This document shows, in pieces, positions 48,442-57,808 of a DNA stretch of 64,000 nucleotides (the first letter of the stretch is position 1; each line of letters opens with the position of its first letter). The stretch covers positions 45,915 to 109,914 of the forward strand of contig NZ_JAUSSM010000012.1 in the NCBI RefSeq assembly GCF_030812315.1, given 5' to 3'. The position numbers and the translations under genes were made by a program. The stretch comes from Arthrobacter oryzae (GTDB lineage: Bacteria > Actinomycetota > Actinomycetes > Actinomycetales > Micrococcaceae). The notes below the pieces were generated by a model. The model had not been told where the DNA came from, did no database searches, and saw only the letters and a list, made by a program, of their open reading frames with translations.

Positions 48442-48460
48442 TATCTCTATGATGGAGATA
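48442..48460. promoter_or_regulatory. Candidate operator for the MarR/MMPL pair
   Basis: TATCTC (48442-48447) and GAGATA (48455-48460), perfect inverted repeat with a 7-nt spacer (TATGATG), lies 54 nt upstream of the MMPL start. It fits a MarR dimer site controlling the divergent pair. Confidence 0.55.
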
Positions 48461-48513
48461 GTCTATTGTGGAGTTGATTCCAATCCGCCGCGCCAAACAA
48501 AACAGAAGGAAAC

Positions 48514-50730
48514 ATGAAACAGAAACATCCCGGCACGCGCGTCCCGTTCTGGCTCCGCTGGCTGGTCCCCGTACTGCTCGTGGTCACTTGGCTGGCCATC
48601 GCCGGCGTAGGCGGACCCACCTTCGGCCGGCTGGAAGAAGTGTCGTCCAACGACCAGGCCTCATTCCTGCCCTCCGGCGCGGAAGCCACGGAAGCCCGGG
48701 ACTGGCGGGAAAAGTTCAGGGACTCGGACGAGATCCCCGCCGTCGTTATCGTCGAAAGCGATTCCGCCTTCACTCCTGCGCAGCTGGGCGAGGCCGCCGT
48801 CCTCAAGGGCACGCTTGAGGAACTGCAGGCAGGAAGCGCAGTCATCGGCCCCATCCCGTCGGAGGACGGCATGGCGGTCCAGTTTGTGGTGCCCATTGCC
48901 ACCTCGGGCGAGGTCAAAGGGATCGTGCAGGAGCTGCGCGACGAGGTGCAGGCTGCGGCTCCGGAGGGGATGCAGACGTTTGTTACCGGCCCCGCAGGAC
49001 TGTCGGCGGACCTGGTGAGTGCCTTTGCCGGCATAGACGGAATCCTGCTGCTGGTGGCCCTCGCAGCCGTGTTCATCATCCTGCTGATCGTCTACCGGTC
49101 GTTGCTGCTGCCCATCGCGGTGCTCTTCACCTCGGTGTTCGCGCTCTGTGCCGCCATCCTGCTGGTATTCGGCATGGCGAAGCTGGGCTGGATCCAGCTC
49201 AGCGGCCAAAGCCAGGGCATTCTGTCCATTTTGGTGATCGGTGCGGCCACGGATTACGCCCTGCTGTATGTGGCCAGGTTCCGTGAAGCGCTGACCCGCA
49301 CCACCAACCGCACCGAAGCCGTCCTCACGGCCTGGAAGGCATCCTTCGAACCCATCCTCGCCTCCGGCGCCACGGTGATCATCGCCCTGCTGTGCCTGCT
49401 GTTCTCCGACCTCAACTCCAACAGGGCGCTGGGTCCGGTGGCGGCCGCCGGCATCCTGTGTTCGCTGTTCGCTGCACTCACGCTGCTTCCGGCCCTGATG
49501 GCATTGCTGGGCCGTGCCGCCTTCTGGCCCTTCCGGCCCAAGCTGCTGCCCGAAACCGAGCGTGAACCGCAGCTGGTTACCGGACTCGAAGGCCAGAAGG
49601 GCCTGTGGCGTGCCACCGGTTCGCTGGTCTCCCGCCGGCCGCGGACCGTCTGGGTCGCCTCCGTGCTGCTTCTCCTGGTGGCTTCCGCCGGCATCCTGCA
49701 GCTCAAAGCCAACGGTGTGCCGCAGACGGATGTCATCCTGACAGCTTCCAATGCGGTGGACGGCCAGGACGCCCTGGCGCGCCATTTTGACGCCGGCTCC
49801 GGCAGCCCCGTGGTGATCGTCGCCGACGAGGCGAAGGCGCAGGACGTGCTGGTGGAAACCAAGGCGACGGACGGCGTCGGCGACGCCTACCTGCTGGCGG
49901 ATGGCAGCGTACCCATCACCAGCGGTGCAGCGGCCGCGCCCGGCGCACCCACGGCGCCGGGAGTCCGGGACGGCAAAGTACTGATCAATGCGACCCTGAA
50001 CTATGCGGCAGACTCCAATGACGCTGAAACCGTTGTGGTGAAGCTGCGCGAGAACGTCAAAGCGGTCGACGACGGCGCCCTGGTGGGCGGCGTGACGGCC
50101 ACGGCGCTGGACACCAACACCACGGCCCGGCGGGACCTGGTGACCATCATCCCCGTGGTCCTCGCCGTCATCCTCGTCATCCTGATGCTGCTGCTGCGCT
50201 CCGTGCTGGCCCCGGTCCTGCTCGTGGCCTCCGTAGTGCTCTCCTACGCCGCGGCGATGGGCGTGTCCGCCCTCGTGTTCAACCACATCTTCGGGTTCCC
50301 GGGAGCCGACGCCACGGTGCCCCTCTTCGGCTTTGTGTTCCTTGTGGCGCTGGGCGTGGACTACAACATCTTCCTGATGAGCCGCGTCCGCGAGGAGTCC
50401 CTCAAGCACGGCACCAGGCCCGGGATCCTACGGGGCCTTGGTGTGACGGGCGGCGTCATAACCTCCGCCGGGGTAGTCCTCGCCGCAACCTTCGCTGCGC
50501 TGGGCGTCATCCCCATCATGTTCCTGGTGCAACTCGCCTTCATCGTCGCGTTCGGGGTTCTGCTGGACACCGTGCTGGTGCGCTCGCTGCTGGTCCCGGC
50601 GCTGTCCTACGATCTGGGCCGGCGGATCTGGTGGCCCGGCAAGCCCGGTAAGCCGGAGCCGGATCTGGCGGTACCGCGGGACGCCGCCGGAAGCCCGGAA
50701 CCCGAACCGGAGGGCGCCGTCCGCCGCTAG
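48514..50730 (+). CDS. MMPL family (RND) transporter
   Basis: 738-aa membrane transporter of the MMPL/YdfJ group of the RND superfamily. Twelve helices are arranged as 1 + large extracellular loop + 5, twice. The second half carries FGFVFLVALGVDYNIFLMSR and the first IGAATDYALLYVARFREAL, the conserved helix-4/10 proton-relay segments. In actinobacteria these export lipids or drugs; drug export is suggested by the divergent MarR repressor. ATG 48514 with SD GAAGGAAAC. A low-complexity C-terminal tail (PEPEPEGAV) ends it. Confidence 0.92.
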   Translation: MKQKHPGTRVPFWLRWLVPVLLVVTWLAIAGVGGPTFGRLEEVSSNDQASFLPSGAEATEARDWREKFRDSDEIPAVVIVESDSAFTPAQLGEAAVLKGTLEELQAGSAVIGPIPSEDGMAVQFVVPIATSGEVKGIVQELRDEVQAAAPEGMQTFVTGPAGLSADLVSAFAGIDGILLLVALAAVFIILLIVYRSLLLPIAVLFTSVFALCAAILLVFGMAKLGWIQLSGQSQGILSILVIGAATDYALLYVARFREALTRTTNRTEAVLTAWKASFEPILASGATVIIALLCLLFSDLNSNRALGPVAAAGILCSLFAALTLLPALMALLGRAAFWPFRPKLLPETEREPQLVTGLEGQKGLWRATGSLVSRRPRTVWVASVLLLLVASAGILQLKANGVPQTDVILTASNAVDGQDALARHFDAGSGSPVVIVADEAKAQDVLVETKATDGVGDAYLLADGSVPITSGAAAAPGAPTAPGVRDGKVLINATLNYAADSNDAETVVVKLRENVKAVDDGALVGGVTATALDTNTTARRDLVTIIPVVLAVILVILMLLLRSVLAPVLLVASVVLSYAAAMGVSALVFNHIFGFPGADATVPLFGFVFLVALGVDYNIFLMSRVREESLKHGTRPGILRGLGVTGGVITSAGVVLAATFAALGVIPIMFLVQLAFIVAFGVLLDTVLVRSLLVPALSYDLGRRIWWPGKPGKPEPDLAVPRDAAGSPEPEPEGAVRR

Positions 50731-50752
50731 GCCGGGCCGGCGGGCCGGAACA

Positions 50753-51685
50753 TCAATTCTTCTGCGCCCGCCACCAGGCCACCGTGGCTGCAGCGGCATC
50801 CGGCAGCGGCGTCGGACGCAGTCCCAGGGCAGCCTCGCTGGCTCCCGAGTCCATCACGAACGGCCGCTCGAACTGGTAGAGCATTTCCGCCACTTCCCGG
50901 GTGCCGGCCGAGAACAGGCCCATGGCCCGGAGGAGCCAGCCGGGTGCTGCGCCCATTCTGGGGGCAGCCGCACCGCCGGCTTCCGCGAAGGCGGCGGCGA
51001 GCTGGAGCTGCGTGAGGGCCGGGCCGGTGGGTGCGTGCCACACCCGGTTCCAGAGTGTCGGCGTCTCCGCAGCCCGGATCATGGCTGCAGCAAGGTCCGG
51101 CACGTAGGTAAAAGCGTGGGGCCGGTCTGCGCTGCCGATCACCAGGGTCCGCTTTCCGGCCAGCACTGCCGGCACGATGCGTTCGCCGGCGTGTGAGGTC
51201 CGCACCCGCGGACCGAAGAAGTCGCCCGCCACGACGCTCACGGTGTTGGTGGGCGAGGCCGCACGTGCCTTCAGCAGCTCAGTGCGCACACCGCGCTTGC
51301 CGCCAACCGACTCCCGGGGGCTGCCTTCCACCATGACGGCGTCCGGCTGGCTGTAGGAGTACAGGCTTTCAGGAAATACGACGACGGCGCCCGCTTCGCC
51401 CGCCGCCGCCAGCACGGCTTCCTCGGCCCGCGGGAGTTCCTGCATCCACGCTTCTGCCGTGTAGGCGGAGCCGTGGATGCAATGGAAGACAGCCGCTGAT
51501 CCGCGGAACGCCTCGCCGAGCGGTACGGGGTCAGAGACATCCATGGACATCCTGTCGATAAGGGGGTGCTCGGGACCGCTGCCGGAGCGGGTGAGGATCC
51601 GCACCCGCTTGCCTTGGCCGGCAAGTTGTTCCGCGACGGTCCAACCAACGGGTCCGGCGCCGGTGACCACGTACACTTCGGGCAT
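50753..51685 (-). CDS. NAD-dependent epimerase/dehydratase family (extended SDR)
   Basis: 310-aa atypical/extended SDR. NAD(P)-binding VVTGAGPVGWTVAEQL (residues 6-21), then VRTELLKAR and FTYVPDLAAAMIRA. The GxGPVGW glycine pattern differs slightly from GxxGxxG, and the catalytic Tyr/Lys pair is not obvious (SLYSYSQPD is a candidate). It may be a quinone-reductase-like or NmrA-like sensor. ATG 51685 preceded by AAAGAGAA; longer starts lie in the operator region. Divergent from a TetR gene. Confidence 0.85.
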   Translation of the reverse strand: MPEVYVVTGAGPVGWTVAEQLAGQGKRVRILTRSGSGPEHPLIDRMSMDVSDPVPLGEAFRGSAAVFHCIHGSAYTAEAWMQELPRAEEAVLAAAGEAGAVVVFPESLYSYSQPDAVMVEGSPRESVGGKRGVRTELLKARAASPTNTVSVVAGDFFGPRVRTSHAGERIVPAVLAGKRTLVIGSADRPHAFTYVPDLAAAMIRAAETPTLWNRVWHAPTGPALTQLQLAAAFAEAGGAAAPRMGAAPGWLLRAMGLFSAGTREVAEMLYQFERPFVMDSGASEAALGLRPTPLPDAAAATVAWWRAQKN

Positions 51686-51758
51686 CTGATTCTCTTTCCT
51701 CTGGACGTTCCGTCTGCTCCTGTACGGCCAGCCAGCGGCTGGCGGGGCAGAAGTAATG

Positions 51759-51773
51759 GAGAGCAGTGCTCTC
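51759..51773. promoter_or_regulatory. Palindromic operator 1 (TetR/epimerase gap)
   Basis: GAGAGCAGTGCTCTC is a perfect 7-1-7 palindrome. It lies 74 nt upstream of the epimerase start on the minus strand. Confidence 0.75.
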
Positions 51774-51807
51774 GAAACAAGGATGCTCGCCGCCGGCAAG
51801 GATGTCA

Positions 51808-51820
51808 AGAGCACTGCTCT
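51808..51820. promoter_or_regulatory. Palindromic operator 2 (TetR/epimerase gap)
   Basis: AGAGCACTGCTCT, perfect 6-1-6 palindrome with the same half site as operator 1 (AGAGCA), 49 bp centre to centre. It lies just upstream of a TTGACG -35-like hexamer (51827-51832) for the TetR gene. Two identical half-site pairs strongly suggest one autoregulating TetR protein. Confidence 0.75.
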
Positions 51821-51860
51821 CAATTGTTGACGGTGCTCCGACACGTGGAATGCTGGTGTC

Positions 51861-52646
51861 ATGTCAGTTCCAAACACCGCTGCGGCGAGCACTCCCGCAG
51901 CACTCCGCACGCCCCGCGAGCGTGCCAGGGCGCAGACCGTTGCCGATATTGTCCGGCTTGGCCGGGAGCACTTGGCCGTCCACGGCGCCGCGGCACTGTC
52001 GCTCCGGGCCGTGGCCCGGGACCTGGGGGTGGTCTCGTCTGCGGTGTACCGCTACGTTGAAAACCGCGACGAGTTGCTGACCCTCTTGCTGATCGACGCC
52101 TACGGCGAACTGGGCGACGAAGTGGATGCCGCCGTCGGCCGCGTGGCGGAAGCGGACTTCGCGGGGCGCTTCCGGGCGCTGGGGCGCGCCGTCCGCGGCT
52201 GGGCCATCCGCGAGCCTGCCCGCTATGCCCTGCTCTTCGGCAGTCCGGTGCCCGGATACCGGGCCCCTGCGGACCGTACCACCGGACCGGGGACCCGAGT
52301 GATCTACAGCCTGATGACCATCTTCGACGCCGCCTGGCGGGCAGGTGCGCTCGGCGCCGCACCGGCGCCTGCGGCTGCGGGGTCCGCGGGAGGGGTGCCC
52401 GCGGCGGCCGCTCCTGCACTTGAGGTGCCCCGCCCCCTCGCCTCGGACCTGCAAGCCATCCGGGAGGAGCTGGGCCTGGCCGTGCCGGATGACCTGCTGG
52501 CCCGCGGCGCGCTGGTATGGACGTCGCTCTTCGGAGCCGTCAGCTTCGAGGTATTCGGCCAGTATGGGGCGGATACCTTCTCGGCCCCGGACGCGCTGTT
52601 CGAGCATCATCTGAGTGTCCTGGGCGGACTGGCCGGGCTGAATTAG
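51861..52646 (+). CDS. TetR/AcrR family transcriptional regulator
   Basis: 261-aa TetR regulator. HTH: AQTVADIVRLGREHLAVHGA and LSLRAVARDLGVVSSAVYRYVENRDELL (about 23-72), followed by a C-terminal WHG-type ligand domain with FGAVSFEVFGQYG. An Ala/Pro-rich insertion (APAPAAAGSAGGVPAAAAPA) lies near residues 170-190. No SD precedes ATG 51861, and the proposed promoter would start RNA at the ATG, so it may be leaderless. It most likely represses itself and the divergent epimerase through the two palindromes. Confidence 0.9.
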   Translation: MSVPNTAAASTPAALRTPRERARAQTVADIVRLGREHLAVHGAAALSLRAVARDLGVVSSAVYRYVENRDELLTLLLIDAYGELGDEVDAAVGRVAEADFAGRFRALGRAVRGWAIREPARYALLFGSPVPGYRAPADRTTGPGTRVIYSLMTIFDAAWRAGALGAAPAPAAAGSAGGVPAAAAPALEVPRPLASDLQAIREELGLAVPDDLLARGALVWTSLFGAVSFEVFGQYGADTFSAPDALFEHHLSVLGGLAGLN

Positions 52647-52685
52647 GGGCCGGTGGGTCTGGCGTGACGGGTGTTTGCGTAGCAA

Positions 52686-52701
52686 TTGTGAACGCTAACA
52701 A
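52686..52701. promoter_or_regulatory. LacI-type operator candidate for the arabinoside operon
   Basis: TTGTGAACGCTAACAA is a 16-bp imperfect palindrome (two mismatched pairs) of the form bound by LacI-family sugar regulators, 124 nt upstream of the solute-binding protein gene. No LacI gene is in the window. Confidence 0.45.
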
Positions 52702-52824
52702 AAAAGCCTTGTCTGCCCATATACAACGATGTAAAGTGTGGTGCAGCCCACGGTCGCGCAGACCGGCTTCCGGTCATCCGAAGGCGGCTACAAGTTTTGT
52801 CTGGCTACGTCCAAAGGAGTGACG

Positions 52825-54156
52825 GTGAAGCATCAGGATTCCGGCAGTACCCATCTGAACCGCAGGCAATTGCTGCTGAGCGGAGGTGCCCTGCTCGGCG
52901 GGCTTGCCCTCGCCGGGGGGCTTGCCGGCTCCGGTGGCGCAGCCCAGGCCGCCACGGACGACATCCGCTTCTGGCACCTCCTCTCCGGCGGTGACGGCAT
53001 CAAGATGATGGCCATGATCGACAAAGCCAACGCGGACCACACTGACTACAGGGTCAAGCCCACCGTTCTCGCGTGGGGTGCCCCGTACTACACCAAACTG
53101 GCCATGGCCTCTGCGGGCGGGCGGCCGCCCGAGGTGGCCATCATGCACGCGGCCAGGGTGCCCGGCTATGCTCCCGGCGGACTGCTGGATGCCTGGGACC
53201 TGGACCTGCTGGCGGAGTTCGGCGTGCGGCCGGAGGACTTCGGCCCGAGAATCTGGGAGAAGAGCCAGTTCAACGGCCAGGTGTTTTCGCTGGCGCTGGA
53301 CTCGCACCCGTTCGTAATGCTTTACAACACCGAGCTGGCGGGCAAAGCCGGCGTGCTGGGGAACGACGGGCGGCTGGCCGGGATATCCTCGCCGTCGCAA
53401 TTCCTTGAAGTGAGCCGGGAACTGCAGCGCGTCACCGGCAAGCACGGGCTTTCCTACGGATACCTGGGCGACGGCGCGCAGATGTGGCGCCTGTTCTACA
53501 CCCTCTACCGCCAGCATGGCGCGGAATTCGTCCTGGATCCCGGCAAACCCGCCCAGGTGGACCGCGATGTGGCCATCGACTGCCTGGAGTTCATCAAGTC
53601 GCTGCTGGACAACACGATTTCCACAAAAAGCGGCGACGGCGGCACGGCCATCGCCGAATTCGCCAGCCAGGGGTCGGGGCTGCTTTTCACCGGCGTTTGG
53701 GAGCTGCCCACCATGAAGACGGCGGGTGTTCCGCTCGGAGCAAGCACCATCCCCACCCTGTTCGGAACGCCTGGGGCCTTCGCCGACTCGCACTCGTTCG
53801 TGCTGCCGCACCAGGCCAAGCTCGACGAATCCAAGCGCCGCGGCGTGTACCAGTTCGTCGCGTCCATGCTCAAGGGATCCCTGAGCTGGGCGGAGGCCGG
53901 CCACATTCCGGCCTACCAGCCGGTGGTGAAGTCCAAGGAGTACGCGGCGCTGGATCCGCAGGCGGATTATGCGAACGCAGCGGACATCATCAACTACGAT
54001 CCCGAGGCCTGGTTCACAGGCTCCGGATCCGACTTCCAGAGCTATTTCGCCGAGAACGTCCAGAACGTGTTCCTCGGACGGGACAAGGCCACCGACGGTT
54101 GGGACGCCTTCATGAAGCGCATCAACGCGGTCCTCGCCATGCCTAACCCGGTGTGA
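52825..54156 (+). CDS. ABC sugar transporter solute-binding protein (Tat-exported)
   Basis: 443-aa extracellular substrate-binding protein (family 1). The N-terminus has a twin-arginine signal: NRRQLLLSGGALLGGLALAG, with cleavage probably after AAQA near residue 43. No lipobox Cys. The mature part starts DDIRFWHLLSGGDG and is a typical sugar-binding fold. GTG 52825 was chosen: AAAGGAG is 5 nt upstream. First gene of an operon with two permeases and a GH51 enzyme, so arabinose-containing oligosaccharides are the likely ligand. Confidence 0.9.
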   Translation: MKHQDSGSTHLNRRQLLLSGGALLGGLALAGGLAGSGGAAQAATDDIRFWHLLSGGDGIKMMAMIDKANADHTDYRVKPTVLAWGAPYYTKLAMASAGGRPPEVAIMHAARVPGYAPGGLLDAWDLDLLAEFGVRPEDFGPRIWEKSQFNGQVFSLALDSHPFVMLYNTELAGKAGVLGNDGRLAGISSPSQFLEVSRELQRVTGKHGLSYGYLGDGAQMWRLFYTLYRQHGAEFVLDPGKPAQVDRDVAIDCLEFIKSLLDNTISTKSGDGGTAIAEFASQGSGLLFTGVWELPTMKTAGVPLGASTIPTLFGTPGAFADSHSFVLPHQAKLDESKRRGVYQFVASMLKGSLSWAEAGHIPAYQPVVKSKEYAALDPQADYANAADIINYDPEAWFTGSGSDFQSYFAENVQNVFLGRDKATDGWDAFMKRINAVLAMPNPV

Positions 54157-54223
54157 GCATCGAACCCAGCATGGCCGCCGAATCCCGATTGAGTACCGCC
54201 CCGTTCGTGACAAAGGAGTCCTC

Positions 54224-55177
54224 ATGAGCACCGCCCCCACAACAGCGCCCGCCGGGAAATCAACACGCAGCCGGCGCGACGACATCCCAGCGCCCGCGGC
54301 GAAATCGTCCCGCTCCAGGCGCGACAACATCCATGGCTGGGCCTTCTCCGCCCCGTTCCTGGTCTTCTTCCTGACGTTCCTGGTCTGGCCCATGATTTCC
54401 GGGGCCGTCATGAGCCTCACCGGAAAATCGCTCACCGGCGCCAACAGCGGGTTCATCGGACTGGCTAACTACACCGAGGCGTTCGCCGACCAGGACATGT
54501 GGCGGTCGCTGGGGAACACCCTCTATTTCACACTGATCAGCACCGTGCCGCTGGTAGTCATCGCCCTGGCCCTGGCAGCACTGGTCAACATGGGCCTTCC
54601 CGCGCAGTGGCTGTGGCGGCTCTCCTTCTTCTCCCCGTTCCTGCTCGCCTCCACCGTGGTCTCGCTCTTCTTTGCCTGGATGTACAACCCGGAGCTTGGG
54701 CTGTTCAACGATTTGCTCGCCAACCTGGGCATTCCGCCGGTGGCCTGGCTGAATGACCCGTCCGTGGCGATGTGGGCCGTCGTGATTGCGACGGTGTGGT
54801 GGACCGTGGGCTTCAACTTCCTGCTGTACCTGGCCGCGCTGCAGAACATCCCGCAGCAGCACTATGAAGCGGCATCGCTCGACGGCGCGGGCGGCTGGCG
54901 GCAGTTCTTCTCCATCAGTCTTCCCCAGCTGGGCCCCACCACGGTGATGATCGTTATCCTGCAGATCCTCGCGTCCCTGAAGGTCTTTGACCAGATCTAC
55001 CAGATGACCGAAGGCGGACCGGGCGGAGCGACCCGCTCCATCGTGCAGTACATCTTCGAGGCCGGATTCACGGGCTACCGGCTGGGCTACTCCGCAGCCA
55101 TTTCCTACATCTTCTTCGGCTTGATCCTGCTCATCGCACTGGCCCAGGTCTTCACCGCACGGAAAAGGAGCGCCTAG
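54224..55177 (+). CDS. ABC sugar transporter permease (MalF type)
   Basis: 317-aa inner-membrane permease, six helices after a basic cytoplasmic N-terminus that carries a duplicated SRSRRD-like segment. The EAA coupling loop is YEAASLDGAGGWRQFFSISLPQL (about 207-229). ATG 54224 with SD AAAGGAG. The ATPase is missing from the operon; actinobacteria normally use a shared MsiK-type ATPase encoded elsewhere. 2 nt before the next permease gene. Confidence 0.92.
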   Translation: MSTAPTTAPAGKSTRSRRDDIPAPAAKSSRSRRDNIHGWAFSAPFLVFFLTFLVWPMISGAVMSLTGKSLTGANSGFIGLANYTEAFADQDMWRSLGNTLYFTLISTVPLVVIALALAALVNMGLPAQWLWRLSFFSPFLLASTVVSLFFAWMYNPELGLFNDLLANLGIPPVAWLNDPSVAMWAVVIATVWWTVGFNFLLYLAALQNIPQQHYEAASLDGAGGWRQFFSISLPQLGPTTVMIVILQILASLKVFDQIYQMTEGGPGGATRSIVQYIFEAGFTGYRLGYSAAISYIFFGLILLIALAQVFTARKRSA

Positions 55178-55179
55178 CC

Positions 55180-56079
55180 ATGGCCACCACCACACTTTCC
55201 AAGCCTGCACTTCGGCCCAAGGGCTCCACTGAAACCGTGCCAAACCGCCGACCGAAGACGCCGCTTTCGCGCATCCTGGCCACCGTCGTTGTGTCCGTCC
55301 TCGCTGTGGCGTGGCTGGTGCCCTTCGCCTGGGCAACGGCTACCGCACTGAAGAGCGAAACGGATGCCGCGTCCACCCCCATCAGCTGGATACCGGCGTC
55401 GGGCTTCACCCTCGATGCCTTCGCCAAAGTCCTGCAGAGCGGCAACATCCCCACCTGGACCCTCAACTCGCTGTTCACGTCCGCGGCGATCACGGCCATT
55501 ACGCTGGTGATTTCCGCGTCCGTGGCCTACGCCATTTCGCGGATCGATTTCCGCGGCAAGAGGATGCTGATGGGCGTGATCGTGGCCTCCATCATCATTC
55601 CGCCTCCGGTCCTCATCATCCCGCTGTTCCAGCAGATGCAGTCGCTGAACCTGATCGACACGTACTGGGCGCTGATCCTGCCGCAGGTGATCCACTCGCC
55701 GATGGTGTTCGTGCTCAAGAAGTTCTTCGACCAGATTCCGCGCGAACTCGAGGAAGCTGCCCTGATGGACGGTGCGGGCCGGCTGCGGATCTTCACCACG
55801 ATTGTGCTCCCGCTGTCCCGGCCCATCCTGGCCGCCGTGGCCATCTTCGTGTTCATCGGGGCGTGGAACAACTTCCTGTGGCCCTTCATTGCCACCAACG
55901 AGAGTTCCCTGCTCACCCTGCCCGTGGGCCTGCAGACCATCAAGAGCGCCTACGGCATCCAGTACGCCCAGAACATGGCCTCGGCCCTGCTGGCCGCGCT
56001 GCCCCTGATCGTGGTGTTCCTGTTCTTCCAGCGGCAGATCATCAGGGGTGTGGCCACCACCGGCCTCGCCGGCACCTAG
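55180..56079 (+). CDS. ABC sugar transporter permease (MalG type)
   Basis: 299-aa permease with six helices. EAA loop: LEEAALMDGAGRLRIFTTIVLPLSRPI (about 189-215). GAWNNFLWPFIA near the C-terminus is typical of MalG-like subunits. ATG 55180 lies 2 nt after the MalF-type stop, preceded by AAAGGAGCG. Forms the transmembrane pair with the previous gene product. Confidence 0.93.
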   Translation: MATTTLSKPALRPKGSTETVPNRRPKTPLSRILATVVVSVLAVAWLVPFAWATATALKSETDAASTPISWIPASGFTLDAFAKVLQSGNIPTWTLNSLFTSAAITAITLVISASVAYAISRIDFRGKRMLMGVIVASIIIPPPVLIIPLFQQMQSLNLIDTYWALILPQVIHSPMVFVLKKFFDQIPRELEEAALMDGAGRLRIFTTIVLPLSRPILAAVAIFVFIGAWNNFLWPFIATNESSLLTLPVGLQTIKSAYGIQYAQNMASALLAALPLIVVFLFFQRQIIRGVATTGLAGT

Positions 56080-56144
56080 GCCATCCCCAGGCCCGAACAC
56101 CTTGGGCCATCCACAACAAGCCAAACACCAGGACAGGAGCAAAA

Positions 56145-57680
56145 ATGTCCCGCGCACGAATTACCATTGACCGCGACTTCACCGTAGGTGAAGTTCCCCG
56201 CCGGATCTTCGGATCCTTTGTTGAGCACATGGGCCGTTGCGTCTACACCGGCATCTACGAGCCGGGCCACCCACGGGCGGATGACCGCGGTTTCCGCCGC
56301 GACGTCATGGACCTCGTCAAGGAACTCGGCGCCACCGTCGTCAGGTACCCCGGCGGAAACTTCGTCTCCGGCTACAACTGGGAGGACGGCATCGGACCGG
56401 TCGCGGACCGGCCGCGCCGGCTGGACGGCGCCTGGCACACGCTGGAAACCAACGCCTTCGGCCTGCACGAATTCGTGGACTGGTCCCGCGAAGCCGGGGT
56501 GGAGGTCATGGAAGCCGTCAACCTCGGCACCCGCGGCGTGGATGCCGCCCGCGAGCTGGTGGAGTACGCCAACATTCCGTCCGGCACCCGGCTGTCCGAC
56601 CTGCGCAGGAAGAACGGCCATGAGGACCCCTTCAACATCAAGCTGTGGTGCCTGGGCAACGAGATGGACGGGCCGTGGCAGATCGGACACAAGACTGCCG
56701 AGGAGTACGGCCGGCTGGCGCAGGAAGCGGCGAAGGCCATGCGCTTCGTGGATCCGGACATTGAGCTCGTGGCCTGCGGCAGCTCGAACTCGGGCATGCC
56801 CACCTTCGGCGCGTGGGAGCAGACCGTTCTGACCCACACCTACGAGCAGGTGGACTATGTCTCGCTGCACGCCTACTACCAGGAACAGGACGGCGACGCC
56901 GGCAGCTTCCTGGCCAGCGCCGTCGACATGGACTACTTCATCGAATCCGTGATCGCCACGGCGGACGCCGTCCGCGCCAAGGGCAAGCACAAGAAGCACA
57001 TCAACCTCTCCTTCGACGAATGGAACGTCTGGTACACCCGCCCCGGAGACGCCGACAGCCCCGCGGAAGTGGGCAAGCACGGCTGGCGCGAGCACCCCCG
57101 CGTCATCGAGGACCAGTACAACGTGACGGACGCCGTCGTCGTCGGTACGTTCCTCAACTCCCTGCTCCGGCACGGTGACCGCGTCAAGATCGCCAACCAG
57201 GCGCAGCTGGTCAACGTGATCGCCCCCATCCTCAGCGAGGAAAACGGGCCGGCGTGGAAGCAGACCATCTTCCATCCGTTCGCGCGCATGGCCGAGCTGG
57301 CACACGGCCAGATCCTCCGGCTGGCGGTCGATTCGGACAAGTACAGCAACGCGAAGTTCGGCGACGCCGACCTCGTGGACGTCAGCGCCACGTGGAATGA
57401 GGAAACGGGGCGCATCGCGCTGTTCCTCGCCAACCGCGGGCTGGAAGAAGCGGCGGACATCGAGGTGGTCCTTCGCGGCTTCGATGCCCGGCAGGTGATC
57501 CGGGCCGAAGTGCTTCGGATTCCTGACGGCGCCGACCGTTTCATCACCAACACGCTGGAGAACCCCGGGGCCGTCGGCCTCATCCCTCTGGAAGGGGTCA
57601 AGGCTGCCGGCGGCGAAGTCCGCGCGAGCCTGCCGGCCCTTTCATGGGCGGCCATCGAACTGGAGGTCGAGCGCAACTGA
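56145..57680 (+). CDS. Alpha-L-arabinofuranosidase, GH51
   Basis: 511-aa glycoside hydrolase family 51 enzyme that removes terminal arabinofuranose from arabinan/arabinoxylan oligosaccharides. Acid/base Glu in LWCLGNEMDGPWQ (near 174), nucleophile Glu in NLSFDEWNVWY (near 294). (beta/alpha)8 barrel plus C-terminal beta domain. No signal peptide, so it acts inside the cell on imported oligosaccharides. SD CAGGAGC before ATG 56145. Last gene of the importer operon; a GGAA-loop terminator follows. Confidence 0.94.
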   Translation: MSRARITIDRDFTVGEVPRRIFGSFVEHMGRCVYTGIYEPGHPRADDRGFRRDVMDLVKELGATVVRYPGGNFVSGYNWEDGIGPVADRPRRLDGAWHTLETNAFGLHEFVDWSREAGVEVMEAVNLGTRGVDAARELVEYANIPSGTRLSDLRRKNGHEDPFNIKLWCLGNEMDGPWQIGHKTAEEYGRLAQEAAKAMRFVDPDIELVACGSSNSGMPTFGAWEQTVLTHTYEQVDYVSLHAYYQEQDGDAGSFLASAVDMDYFIESVIATADAVRAKGKHKKHINLSFDEWNVWYTRPGDADSPAEVGKHGWREHPRVIEDQYNVTDAVVVGTFLNSLLRHGDRVKIANQAQLVNVIAPILSEENGPAWKQTIFHPFARMAELAHGQILRLAVDSDKYSNAKFGDADLVDVSATWNEETGRIALFLANRGLEEAADIEVVLRGFDARQVIRAEVLRIPDGADRFITNTLENPGAVGLIPLEGVKAAGGEVRASLPALSWAAIELEVERN

Positions 57681-57703
57681 GGTGACCCGCTGACACCGTG
57701 ACC

Positions 57704-57721
57704 GGCCCCGGGAACGGGGCC
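57704..57721 (+). terminator. Short stem terminator after the GH51 gene
   Basis: GGCCCCG (57704-57710) and CGGGGCC (57715-57721) with a GGAA tetraloop, 24 nt past the stop. No T-run. Confidence 0.6.
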
Positions 57722-57808
57722 CGTTCGGCACTGTTGGACGGCCGGGCGGATGGATAGACTGCCCATGCGCCCGTCCGGGCGTCCGATGCTTCCAGGAGGG
57801 ATCCGTCA

